Below the pieces are notes generated by a model that was given only the letters and a program-made list of their open reading frames with translations, searched no databases and was not told the DNA's origin. Made by a program: the position numbers and the translations under genes. A stretch of DNA of 43,086 nucleotides from CAZWCX01 sp964632945. GTDB lineage: Bacteria > Planctomycetota > MHYJ01 > WSZJ01 > CAZWCX01. Of this stretch, positions 9,801 through 16,629 are shown one piece after another (the stretch's first letter is position 1; the number at the start of each line of letters is the position of its first letter). The DNA is taken from NCBI GenBank assembly GCA_964632945.1, contig CAZWCX010000057.1, positions 1-43,086 of the forward strand, given 5' to 3'.

Positions 9801-10248
9801 GGAACGCCGGGGCGGTCCGCCCTCGATTTGGGAGGCGGACTTCAGCCGCGGGGACCTCGCCCTGTCGGAGCGCAACGTCCTGGTGGCCTGGAACGCCTAC
9901 CAACAGGGTGTGCAGCGCTGGCAGGAGGATACGGACGATCTCGCCGAGGACGTTCGCGAGCGGCGAAGAGCGGATCCCGAGATGAGGAACCGGCTCGCGA
10001 CGGTGTACTACAACATGTCGCGCGCGGCCGCGCAGATCTCGATCGGTCGGACCCAGCCGGGAGTCGCCGACGCGGCGCTCGGGGAACCGGAGCGCCGCCG
10101 ATGCCAGGAGGCGGCTTTCGACACGCTTCGGTTGGCGCGCGAGCACGGGTTTCTAGATTTCGGGCACGCAGAGCAGGATGCCGATCTCGAACCGCTGCGA
10201 TCCCATCCGCAGTGGCAGGAATGGCTGGATTCGCTGCGGGGCAAGTAA
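6862..10248 (+). CDS. Ser/Thr protein kinase A with N-terminal zinc ribbon, membrane segment and TPR tail
   Basis: 1128 aa from the ATG at 6862 (GGGAG 11 nt upstream). This start puts a zinc ribbon (C3, C6, C19, C22) at the very N-terminus; the open frame runs 67 codons further up without such features. The kinase domain covers about 55-345: P-loop GQGGMGTVW, lysine in VALKQL, HRDLKPANVL (D191), DFGLA and SPEQA, so all catalytic residues are present. After a basic segment comes one membrane helix (about 364-385, GLGVAAAMGAAAGWVAW), then some 700 residues of TPR-like helices facing the periplasm. Substrates are unknown. The last 50 residues resemble the tail of kinase D (30067-33690): F-x-x-L-x-x-ARE-x-G-x-x-DF, then P-x-W and a final GK. 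It is convergent with nrdJ. Confidence 0.92.
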   Translation: MQCLGCGRPWDGRGNGDRCDRCAAEFRETRAAEPGSPDRAGAEKAAGESGRAGEFARYRLLERIGQGGMGTVWSAHDLRLGRRVALKQLRGFAAGDDVLRARFFREAQMAARLRHPGIVAVHDVGEEAGIPFLAMEQVDGRSFAAMLREDPGEKTGRFRPPAARGREALAILAATAEAIAFAHAEGVIHRDLKPANVLIAEGPGEVGSRVRVTDFGLAREMVAAEGEVRITASGQALGTPAYMSPEQAQGLMQQVGPAADVWALGAMLYEILTGDPPFERAGVVETMRAVVNEEPIPPRRRNPEISEDLEAVCLAALEKDPGRRLAGAGAFAQELRRWLAGEPVRTRKVGRAARFGRRLSRARGWLLAGLGVAAAMGAAAGWVAWDRARLAEQRRELRVQIQQGLAAFESQILKTDVPPEARDALAAQTLAWIDRWIAEEPRAGVAHSLRGRIRELMGRRKVALADFDLGCSLSPEAGRTWFLRGMFRLREYLEKRVEGVESSTGGRVEFHAPTEETPGQVRLRDEGLANLTRAEAAADAAESDWAITADEIRLGQAVLACARGREEGWTEALNRVEGLSGPTAGWVRGHSLRRLGRIRDSVAALDRAVEEFPFDGALRHARGLALVQEAHQSRVSGRDSRPTAARAREDFEIAVRLLPGGFPQRFGLGRSLLELAHGTRIAGGDPSEAHRAAQRVFAEVVGDEPKSSVAWLALASTYQAMAEWEVRQAADPRFLFDQAISSVSLSIEFGAPAAHLHTNRAMLLQRRGEVEVLHGGDPVLFYQRAAEDLQAAIAFGDESPTVRLALGNLHARWGVELMRRGTDPTGRFDLALAELDQAIALAPDRAEAYGSRGGVWSHRASWEKQVGRDPRPALIRAVDSLDAAVVRNPSLREARFQRAFNRAEWATCEAAAGADPAELQRQVEEELRPLFGADPRARILLAQSLASWGQEEAAIRLYEEIAREQPRDADLARGRIEEIRERRGGPPSIWEADFSRGDLALSERNVLVAWNAYQQGVQRWQEDTDDLAEDVRERRRADPEMRNRLATVYYNMSRAAAQISIGRTQPGVADAALGEPERRRCQEAAFDTLRLAREHGFLDFGHAEQDADLEPLRSHPQWQEWLDSLRGK

Positions 10249-10383
10249 GGAGAGCCGGAGTCCGGGCGTCGCGGGCGAGGCGGTTGCTCCGGGCGGGGAT
10301 GAGCGCGCGGATTCAGCCTCGGGCGGAGACTCTCCGGTTCCTCCGGGGCGACGCGCCGCGGTCGGCAGACGATCTGCTACTCC

Positions 10384-10423
10384 CCGCGCGATCCTGGCTG
10401 CGGACGCGGCCAGGAGCGCGCGG
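10384..10423. terminator. Bidirectional terminator between kinase A and nrdJ
   Basis: The arms 10384-10398 and 10409-10423 pair (CCGCGCG-AT-CCTGGC with GCCAGG-AG-CGCGCGG), giving a 13-bp stem with one 2-nt internal mismatch and a 10-nt loop. There is no T-tract. Its place between convergent genes fits a terminator. Confidence 0.45.
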
Positions 10424-10424
10424 G

Positions 10425-10473
10425 CGGATTCTTCACGATGCCGCTGACGCGGCTTCATGAACAAGCCGGGCTA
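10425..10473 (-). repeat. 49-bp TAG-palindrome, copy 1 (carries the nrdJ stop codon)
   Basis: Read on the minus strand it begins TAGCCCGGCTTGTTCATGAA, continues with GCCGC-GTCA-GCGGC at the centre of the palindrome and ends CGTGAAGAATCCG. The first three bases are the nrdJ stop codon. It is the same length as copies 2 and 3. Confidence 0.8.
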
Positions 10474-13314
10474 GGAGCAGCCGTTGGTCGTGCCGCAGTT
10501 GAGGCACTTGTAGCAGGCGGCGTTGCGCACCATGAGGGCGCCGCAGTCCGGGCAAGGGGGCGCGTCGGCCTGGGCGAGGAAGACCTGCCGTTCGCGCGCC
10601 TCGCGCGGGCTGGTCTCGGCCTCGTGGGCCGGGGGCGCCGCCGGCGCAGGAGGCGCGGCATTCGCGGCCGCGGCGGCGGCCGCCGCCTTGCGCATCACGG
10701 TCGTGTCGTTGAGGCTGCGCGTCCCGGTCCCGTTCCCGTTTTGGGAGGGCTGATCCTCCGAGGGCAGGAACTTGAGGGCCAGCCAGCGGAAGATGTAGTC
10801 CGAAATCGACTTCGCGATCGGGATTTGCTTGTTGCTGGTGAAGCCCGAGGGCTCGAAGCGCGTGTGCGTGAACTTGTCGACCAGGACCTTGAGCGGCACG
10901 CCGTACTGCAGAGAGATCGAGATCGAGGTGGCCAGGCTGTCCATCAGGCCCGACACCGTCGAGCCCTCCTTGGACATGACGATGAAGACCTCGCCGGGAG
11001 CGCCGTCCTCGTACATCCCGACGGTGATGTAGCCGTCGTGACCGGCGACCGAGAACTTGTGGGTGATCGACTGCCGTTCATCCGGCAGGCGGCGGCGCAC
11101 GACCTTGGCCTTGGTCTTGGTGTCGTTCTCCTTCGAGGTGTTGAGCGGTTGGGAGCGCTTGCACCCGTCGCGGTAGATGGCGATCGCTTTGAGGCCCAGC
11201 TTCCACGCTTCGAGGTAGGTCTGCGCGACCTCGTCCGGGGTCGCCTCGTGGGGCATGTTGACCGTCTTGGAAATGGCCCCGGAGATGAACGGCTGCACGG
11301 CGCCCATCATGCGAATGTGGCCGCGGTAGTGAATCGTGCGGCTCCCCTTGGTCGGCTTGAAGGCGCAGTCGAAGACCGGCAGGTGTTCCGCCTTCAGGTG
11401 CGGAGCGCCTTCGATCGTCTCCTCACGGTTGATGTAGTTGACGATGTCCTGGATCTCATGGGTCGGGTATCCCAGGCGCGCCAGGGCCATCGGCACCGTG
11501 TTGTTGACGATCTTGAGGACGCCGCCGCCCACGAGCTTCTTGTACTTGATGAGCGCGATGTCGGGCTCGATGCCGGTGGTGTCGCAGTCCATCATGAAGG
11601 CGATCGTGCCGGTGGGGGCGAGCACGGAGATCTGCGCGTTGCGGTAGCCGCTCGCGCGGCCGTGGTCCAGAGCCTCCTGCCAGGAGAGCGCGGCCGCCTT
11701 CATCATGTCATCGGGCACGAATCGGGGGACGATTCGGCCGACGTACATCTTGTGCTTCTCGATGACGCGCAGCATCGGCTCGCGATTCTCGGCGAAGCCC
11801 GGGAACGGCCCGTGCTTCTCCGCGATCCGCGCCGACTGGCGATAGGCGCGGCCGCTCATCAGCGCCGTGATCGCCGCGGCATAGTTGCGGCCCTCGTCGC
11901 TGTCGTACGGCAGCCCCCGCGACATCAGCAGGGCGCCCAGGTTCGCGTACCCCAGCCCCAGCGTGCGGTACCGATGGCTCATCTCCGCGATCCGGTCGGT
12001 CGGATACTTGGCGTTGTCGACCAGGATCTCCTGCGCCAGGATCGTCACGTCGACGATGTGGTTGAACACCGCGGGGTCGAACTCCCCGTTCTCGTCCACG
12101 CACTTCATCAGGTTGATGGAGGCGAGATTGCACGCCGTGTCGTTCAGGAACATGTACTCGCTGCACGGGTTGGACGCGTGGATCCGGTCCGTGTTCGAGC
12201 AGGTGTGCCAGTCGTTGATCGTGGTGTCGAACTGAAGACCCGGATCGCCGCAGACCCAGGCGGCCTCCGCGATCTGCTTCATCAGGTCGCGGGCCCGGAA
12301 CGTATCCACCACCTGGGAGTCGGTCACCGCGCGCGTTTCCCACTCCTTGTCGTCCAGCACCGCGCGCATGAACTCGTCCGTCACCCGGACGCTGTTGTTC
12401 GAATTCTGGAAGAAGACCGACCCGTAGGCCTCGCCGTTCACGCTGCCGTCATAGCCGGCATCGATCAGCGCCCAGGCCTTCTTCTCCTCGAGTTCCTTGC
12501 AGCGAATGAACTCGACGATGTCCGGATGGTCGATGTTCAGAATCACCATCTTGGCCGCGCGTCGGGTCCGGCCGCCCGACTTGATCACGCCCGCAAACGC
12601 GTCGTACCCGCGCATGAAGCTCACCGGCCCGGACGCGATGCCGCCGGTCGACAGATGCTCACGCGAGGAGCGCAGCGGCGACAGGTTCGTCCCGGTCCCG
12701 GAGCCATACTTGAACAGCATCCCCTCGGTCTTGGCGAGGTCGAGGATCGACGACATGCTGTCCTGCACCGAGTTGATGAAGCATGCCGAACACTGCGGCC
12801 GCTCCTCGATTCCCACGTTGAACCAGACCGGGCTGTTGAACGCCATCTTCTGGGTGACCAGGATGTGCGTGAGCTCATCGTAGAACGCCTGCGCATCCTC
12901 GGGGGTCTGGAAGTAGCCGTCCTTCCGGCCCCACTCCGCGATCGTCCGCGCCACCCGGTCGATCAGTTGCTTGACGCTCGTCTCGCGCTCCGGCGTCCCG
13001 GCCTTGCCCCGAAAATACTTGGACACCACCACGCTCGTGGCCAGCTGGCTCCAGCTCTTCGGGACTTCGACGTGGGTCTGCTCGAAGATCACCTCGCCCT
13101 TGTCGCTCGAGATCTTCGCCGATCGATAGTCCCACTCCAGGGTGTCAAACGGCTGCACCCCCGACTTCGTGAAGAAGCGGGCTACCGCGACTCCGTGGCC
13201 ATAGCGTCCCGAGGCGCCGCCGCGAAGGTCGGACTTCGACGGCTTCTTCCACTCTTCCGTGTTCACTTTGTTTCCTTGAACCTGTGCCTGCTCCGCCGCG
13301 GGATATTGTGCCAT
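10471..13314 (-). CDS. nrdJ: Adenosylcobalamin-dependent (class II) ribonucleoside reductase
   Basis: 947 aa, cytoplasmic. It reduces ribonucleotides to deoxyribonucleotides for DNA synthesis, using adenosylcobalamin as the radical source. Signatures: SACFINSVQ (active-site Cys C178), FKYGSGTGTNLSPLRSS, NPCSEYMFLND (N382, C384, E386), C395 in the following segment, and the LAPTGTIAFMMDCDTTGIEP loop. After the barrel comes an Ala/Pro linker (about 880-905, a run of nine Ala) and a C-terminal ribbon CPDCG...CYKCLNCG ending NGCS, as is usual for NrdJ. The ATG at 13314 follows a G-rich run (GGGGGGG), a poor ribosome site. A promoter 206 nt upstream implies a long leader. I found no cobalamin-riboswitch signature and no convincing NrdR box. 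The stop codon belongs to a 49-bp repeat. Confidence 0.97.
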   Translation of the reverse strand: MAQYPAAEQAQVQGNKVNTEEWKKPSKSDLRGGASGRYGHGVAVARFFTKSGVQPFDTLEWDYRSAKISSDKGEVIFEQTHVEVPKSWSQLATSVVVSKYFRGKAGTPERETSVKQLIDRVARTIAEWGRKDGYFQTPEDAQAFYDELTHILVTQKMAFNSPVWFNVGIEERPQCSACFINSVQDSMSSILDLAKTEGMLFKYGSGTGTNLSPLRSSREHLSTGGIASGPVSFMRGYDAFAGVIKSGGRTRRAAKMVILNIDHPDIVEFIRCKELEEKKAWALIDAGYDGSVNGEAYGSVFFQNSNNSVRVTDEFMRAVLDDKEWETRAVTDSQVVDTFRARDLMKQIAEAAWVCGDPGLQFDTTINDWHTCSNTDRIHASNPCSEYMFLNDTACNLASINLMKCVDENGEFDPAVFNHIVDVTILAQEILVDNAKYPTDRIAEMSHRYRTLGLGYANLGALLMSRGLPYDSDEGRNYAAAITALMSGRAYRQSARIAEKHGPFPGFAENREPMLRVIEKHKMYVGRIVPRFVPDDMMKAAALSWQEALDHGRASGYRNAQISVLAPTGTIAFMMDCDTTGIEPDIALIKYKKLVGGGVLKIVNNTVPMALARLGYPTHEIQDIVNYINREETIEGAPHLKAEHLPVFDCAFKPTKGSRTIHYRGHIRMMGAVQPFISGAISKTVNMPHEATPDEVAQTYLEAWKLGLKAIAIYRDGCKRSQPLNTSKENDTKTKAKVVRRRLPDERQSITHKFSVAGHDGYITVGMYEDGAPGEVFIVMSKEGSTVSGLMDSLATSISISLQYGVPLKVLVDKFTHTRFEPSGFTSNKQIPIAKSISDYIFRWLALKFLPSEDQPSQNGNGTGTRSLNDTTVMRKAAAAAAAANAAPPAPAAPPAHEAETSPREARERQVFLAQADAPPCPDCGALMVRNAACYKCLNCGTTNGCS

Positions 13315-13519
13315 GGCACCCCCCCTAGGTGAAAGAGGAAGACTGAATTCTGACGAGGGGACAGTATGAGACGACTGACCCGCTCGATATCAATCTCAGC
13401 TGGGGCGCGTCCTGCGCCAAGACGTGGTGCGGAAACTTCCCGTTCCCAGGCCCCGGACCGGCGTGATCCAACCCCTTCCTCGGGGATCGCGTCGAGTGGA
13501 GGGCAACGGAACCGGGACG

Positions 13520-13548
13520 ATTATATACACCACCCCTGGTCCGGGCAA
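13520..13548 (-). promoter_or_regulatory. Promoter of nrdJ
   Basis: On the minus strand: TTGCCC (13548-13543), 17-bp spacer, TATAAT (13525-13520), the best -10 box in the window. The start would be near 13513, leaving an untranslated leader of about 200 nt. Confidence 0.6.
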
Positions 13549-13660
13549 GGTCGAATCGTACCACCCGGTGGGGGCGAATACCTACGAATGGAATCGGGAT
13601 CCCCTTGGTGCAGAAAAGGTTGTGTCGGAAGGCGTAACGCATCGAAGTTCGCCTTCAAAG

Positions 13661-13682
13661 AATTGTGTAGAATCCCACAATT
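13661..13682. promoter_or_regulatory. Inverted repeat AATTGTG-N8-CACAATT, possible operator
   Basis: The 7-bp arms 13661-13667 and 13676-13682 are perfect, with an 8-nt spacer. The site is AT-rich in a GC-rich region and lies between the two divergent promoters, 113 bp above the nrdJ -35. The arm orientation (TTGTG...CACAA) is opposite to an NrdR box. Confidence 0.35.
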
Positions 13683-13946
13683 TCGTTGGACTCCATTCAC
13701 TCCATCGACCGGACCGGACCGTCCCATGAGCCCCATCCCGCCGCAAATCGGAAACTTCTCGATCCGCGTGGGCCCGCGCGCGGTCTTCCCGACCCGGGCC
13801 GCACCGTCCCGATTGTGGTGGGTCACGCGACCTCCTCGGGCCATTCCCCGGGATCCCGCCGCGACCCGGCAGGTCGACCCTCTCGGACCGGCCCCTGCGG
13901 CCCGTGTTCCCCGTCGATCCGTGGCATCGGGGGAGGGGTTTCCCGC

Positions 13947-13975
13947 TTGATCGGGGTGGGTCCTTCCTGCATAAT
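13947..13975 (+). promoter_or_regulatory. Promoter of the GAF-HD-GYP gene
   Basis: TTGATC (13947-13952), 17-bp spacer, CATAAT (13970-13975). Predicted leader of about 83 nt to the ATG at 14065, which has GGAGAG in front. Confidence 0.5.
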
Positions 13976-14064
13976 AGCCCGAGTCCCAACCGGCGCACGC
14001 GGGACTTTCAACCCCAGCGACCCTCGCGACGCACCCGAACCGGTTTCCCTCGGGAGAGAACTCC

Positions 14065-15345
14065 ATGCTCAACTCGTTGGACATGGATGAAATCCTCACC
14101 AAGATGACCCAGATCGGGATCGAACTCTCCCGGGAGCAGGACCTTCGCAAGCTTCTCGACCTGATCGTTCGCGAGACCCGCCGATTCACCGATTCCGAAG
14201 GCGGCAGTCTCTATATGGTGGAGGAGTCCAGCCTGACGTTCGTGGTCGCGCAGAACGAGGCCCTCAGCACCAGCGGCGGCGACAGCGCACGGCAGTTCAA
14301 GGCCATCCCCCTTCCCCTGACCAAGGCCAGCCTCGCGGGGTATTGCGCGCTCACCGGGGAGCCGCTCAACATCGAGGATGCCTACGCGATACCTTCGGAT
14401 CGCGAGTACAAGTTCAACCGGGATTACGACACCCAGAACAGGTACCGCACCCGCTCGATGCTGCTGGTCCCCGGAAAAGTCCCGCCCGACGAGATGGTGT
14501 GCGTTCTCTGTCTCATCAACCGCCGGAATGAGCATGGCGACGTGATCCCGTACGACAAGACGTTCGAGAAGCTGCTGCTCTCGATCGCCTCGCAGGCTGC
14601 CGTCGCGATCCAGAATGCCCGGTTGGCCCAGGATCTGAGGGAGGCCTACCTCGATACGATCCTGCGCCTTTCGGTGGCGACCGAATATCGCGACGACGAC
14701 ACGGCGGTTCACATCAGTCGGATGAGCCACTACTCGGCGGTGATTGCCGAGGCGATGGGGCTGTCTCATCGAGACGTCGAGAACATCCGGATGGCGAGTC
14801 CGATGCACGACATCGGCAAGGTCGGCATCAGCGACGCGATCCTGAAAAAACCGGGCCGCCTGACCGACGACGAGTTCGTGGAGATGAAGCGGCACACGCT
14901 GATTGGGGCGCGCATCCTCGAGGGGGCGCAATCCGAACTGCTCAAGCTGTCGCAGGTGATCGCCTTGACCCATCACGAGAAGTGGGACGGGTCGGGCTAC
15001 CCGAACGGTCTCAAGGGGGAGGACATTCCGCTCCCCGGCCGGATCGTCGCGATCGCCGACGTGTTCGACGCGCTGACGTCGCCGCGCTGCTACAAGCCGG
15101 CCTTTTCGGTGGAGAAGGCGATCGACATCATCAAGGAAAGCAGCGGCAAGCATTTCGATCCCGGCGTGGTCGAGGCGTTCCTGCGTTCTCTCGACCGGAT
15201 CCTGGAGATCAAGAGTTCGTATGCGCTCCAGGAGGATGCCATGCGGCAGAAGCGGGAGGCGACCCGCATGTTTGCGCCGCCGGGACCGAAGGCCCCGGCC
15301 CCCAGCGAAGTCAAGCCGGCCCCGGCGGGAGGAGGCACGCCATGA
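14065..15345 (+). CDS. GAF-HD-GYP cyclic-dinucleotide phosphodiesterase
   Basis: 426 aa, soluble. A GAF sensor domain (about 20-190, ending FEKLLLSIASQAAVAIQNA) is joined by a helix to an HD-GYP domain (about 195-370). Motifs seen: H216 in the first helix, MHDIGK (H248, D249), RHTLIGARIL (H277), THHEKWDGSGYPNGL (H303, H304 and the GYP triad) and IADVFDALT (D332). All metal ligands of active HD-GYP phosphodiesterases are there, so it should hydrolyse c-di-GMP to pGpG or GMP; a related dinucleotide cannot be excluded. The C-terminus is a Pro/Ala-rich tail. The ATG has GGAGAG upstream. Its stop overlaps the start of the dinB-like gene (ATGA), so the two are translationally coupled. Confidence 0.93.
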   Translation: MLNSLDMDEILTKMTQIGIELSREQDLRKLLDLIVRETRRFTDSEGGSLYMVEESSLTFVVAQNEALSTSGGDSARQFKAIPLPLTKASLAGYCALTGEPLNIEDAYAIPSDREYKFNRDYDTQNRYRTRSMLLVPGKVPPDEMVCVLCLINRRNEHGDVIPYDKTFEKLLLSIASQAAVAIQNARLAQDLREAYLDTILRLSVATEYRDDDTAVHISRMSHYSAVIAEAMGLSHRDVENIRMASPMHDIGKVGISDAILKKPGRLTDDEFVEMKRHTLIGARILEGAQSELLKLSQVIALTHHEKWDGSGYPNGLKGEDIPLPGRIVAIADVFDALTSPRCYKPAFSVEKAIDIIKESSGKHFDPGVVEAFLRSLDRILEIKSSYALQEDAMRQKREATRMFAPPGPKAPAPSEVKPAPAGGGTP

Positions 15346-15809
15346 TGCGCGAGACGCTGACCATGCTGTACGGCATCAACCACTACGCCATTACGGCGAA
15401 CATTGCCGGCGTGACCAACGGGGAGAGTCTGGTCTCGCCCGCGACGGGCGGCAACAACATGAATTGGGTGCTCGGGCACATCATCGCCTCCCGCAACGGG
15501 GTCCTGCACGCGCTCGGGCAGAAGCCGGTCTGGACCAAGGAGGAGGCGGCCCCCTACGTCCGCGGGTCGGACGGCCTGAGGGACGCCTCCAAGGCGAGGC
15601 CGTTCGACCAACTGGTGGCGGAATTCAACCGCTCCCAGGAGTTGGTGATGGCGGGACTGAAGAGCATTTCGGACGCCGACCTGGCCGCCTCGGTGGCCAA
15701 CCAGGACATCCCGAAGAACGTCGCGACGCTGCAGTTCCACGAGGCATACCACGCGGGGCAATTGGGTTTGCTGCGTCGCGTGGTCGGCAAGGCCGGCGCG
15801 ATTCCCTAG
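15342..15809 (+). CDS. DinB-like four-helix protein
   Basis: 155 aa. It starts at the ATG at 15342, overlapping the HD-GYP stop by 4 bases (ATGA) behind GGAGG; a second ATG follows at once. DinB/DfsB metal-site pattern: His in MNWVLGHIIASR (H46) and the pair in the HEAYHAGQLGLLRR motif near the C-terminus. Proteins of this fold are metal-dependent thiol transferases or enzymes of unknown substrate. The overlap with the phosphodiesterase means co-expression; a shared pathway is inference. The TAG stop is the first three bases of a 49-bp palindromic repeat. Confidence 0.85.
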   Translation: MMRETLTMLYGINHYAITANIAGVTNGESLVSPATGGNNMNWVLGHIIASRNGVLHALGQKPVWTKEEAAPYVRGSDGLRDASKARPFDQLVAEFNRSQELVMAGLKSISDADLAASVANQDIPKNVATLQFHEAYHAGQLGLLRRVVGKAGAIP

Positions 15810-15855
15810 CCCGAACTCTTCACGAGGCCGCTGACGCGGCATCAGGGAGAATCCG
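15807..15855 (+). repeat. 49-bp TAG-palindrome, copy 2 (carries the dinB-like stop codon)
   Basis: It begins TAGCCCGAACTCTTCACGAG, has GCCGC-TGAC-GCGGC at the centre and ends with GAGAATCCG. It is more diverged than copies 1 and 3 but has the same length, the same centre and the same position on the stop codon. A short 6-bp hairpin (15862-15883) follows it. Confidence 0.75.
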
Positions 15856-15937
15856 GGCGACGGCCGGCCTTCCCCGACCGGCCTCGTTCACGATCCCGTG
15901 GCCGCCGGGAGGATCGCGACGGGGCTTCGACCGCCCC

Positions 15938-16531
15938 TTACGCGAGCGCAGCGATCACCGCTCCCAGGAAGGCCGGCAGGTCGTCGGGCGTTCGCGAGGT
16001 GATGAGGTTCCGATCGACCACCACGTCCCGATCGACGTACTCCGCGCCGGCGTTCGCCACGTCGTGACGGATCGAGAAGTAGCAGGTCGCGGTCCGTCCT
16101 TTCAGCGCGTCCGCCGAAACGAGCACCCACGGTCCGTGACAGATCGCCGCCACCACTTTGTTTTTCATCACGGCCTCGCGGACGAAGGTGTTCACGGCAT
16201 CGTACCGGCGCAGCAGGTCGGGTGCGTACCCGCCCGGGATGATGACGCCGTTGAAGTCCTCCACCCGGGCCGCGTGGACGTCGAGGTCCTCCGGGCACTC
16301 GTACCCGAGCTTGCTGGCGTACTTCTCCTTGCGACCGGTGCCCACGCGGAGGACCTGGGCCCCCGCCTCGAGCAGCCGGTAGTAGGGGACCCACAGTTCC
16401 ATTTCCTGGTAGTGGTCCTCCACCAGGATCGCCACGGAGGCGTGCTGGAGGGGGCCGGCGCGGCGAGAGGGTCCCGGGCGGGCGGCGGGGGACGAGCTCG
16501 CGTGCTTGCGGGTCTTGCGCGTTCGGCTCAT
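15938..16531 (-). CDS. DJ-1/PfpI-family protein
   Basis: 197 aa. ATG at 16531 behind GGGAGGAAG. The first 30 residues are basic, Ser- and Pro-rich and not part of the fold; there is no signal peptide. The domain begins at ASVAILVEDHYQEMEL (conserved Glu E43), then GVIIPGGYAPDLLRR, and the nucleophile elbow VAAICHGPWVLVSA (C131, H132), followed by the VDRNLITSRTPDDLPAF stretch typical of the family. Relatives act as deglycases, glyoxalases or peptidases; the substrate here is not known. It is divergent from kinase B, and the two promoters overlap at the -35. It is convergent with the dinB-like gene. Confidence 0.9.
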   Translation of the reverse strand: MSRTRKTRKHASSSPAARPGPSRRAGPLQHASVAILVEDHYQEMELWVPYYRLLEAGAQVLRVGTGRKEKYASKLGYECPEDLDVHAARVEDFNGVIIPGGYAPDLLRRYDAVNTFVREAVMKNKVVAAICHGPWVLVSADALKGRTATCYFSIRHDVANAGAEYVDRDVVVDRNLITSRTPDDLPAFLGAVIAALA

Positions 16532-16572
16532 GGCAGGCTTCCTCCCAACAGGTCGACCATCGGTCCGACTCC

Positions 16573-16601
16573 AGTATACCCGGTCGCGCCTTGCTTGACA
16601 C
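16573..16601 (-). promoter_or_regulatory. Promoter of the PfpI-like gene
   Basis: On the minus strand: GTGTCA (16601-16596), 17-bp spacer, TATACT (16578-16573). Its -35 lies on the same base pairs as the -35 of kinase B on the other strand. The leader of about 35 nt contains the GGGAGGAAG site. Confidence 0.5.
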
Positions 16602-16623
16602 GTCCGGAGTGCGTTCCTAGCAT
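16595..16623 (+). promoter_or_regulatory. Promoter of kinase B, leaderless
   Basis: A perfect TTGACA (16595-16600), 17-bp spacer, TAGCAT (16618-16623). The ATG begins 6 nt later at 16630, where transcription itself should start. There is no Shine-Dalgarno site. Confidence 0.65.
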
Positions 16624-16629
16624 GGCGCC

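Larger units (their letters stand above)
13315..14064. other. 750-bp divergent intergenic region nrdJ / GAF-HD-GYP
   Basis: No frame here has a ribosome site or coding character that I trust. It holds the two divergent promoters (13520-13548 minus; 13947-13975 plus), a 22-bp inverted repeat (13661-13682) and a 200-nt transcribed leader in front of nrdJ. The rest shows nothing recognisable. Its length is unusual for this window. Confidence 0.6.

Noticed and set aside
6652..10146. A 1164-codon minus-strand frame opposite kinase A
   Set aside because: Arg/Pro/His-rich shadow without motifs; the plus strand carries a complete kinase.
10438..13332. A 964-codon plus-strand frame opposite nrdJ
   Set aside because: His/Arg/Val-rich shadow of a well-conserved enzyme gene; no motifs.
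13315..13513. Cobalamin or TPP riboswitch in the nrdJ leader
   Set aside because: A GCTGAGA stretch recalls TPP, but the partner motifs of either riboswitch are missing.
13518..13530. NrdR box at the nrdJ promoter
   Set aside because: Only one half resembles the consensus; the symmetric half is absent. The AT run is better read as the -10 box.
13424..13950. Short plus-strand frames in the nrdJ / HD-GYP gap
   Set aside because: No ribosome site, no coding character, and they overlap the predicted promoters.
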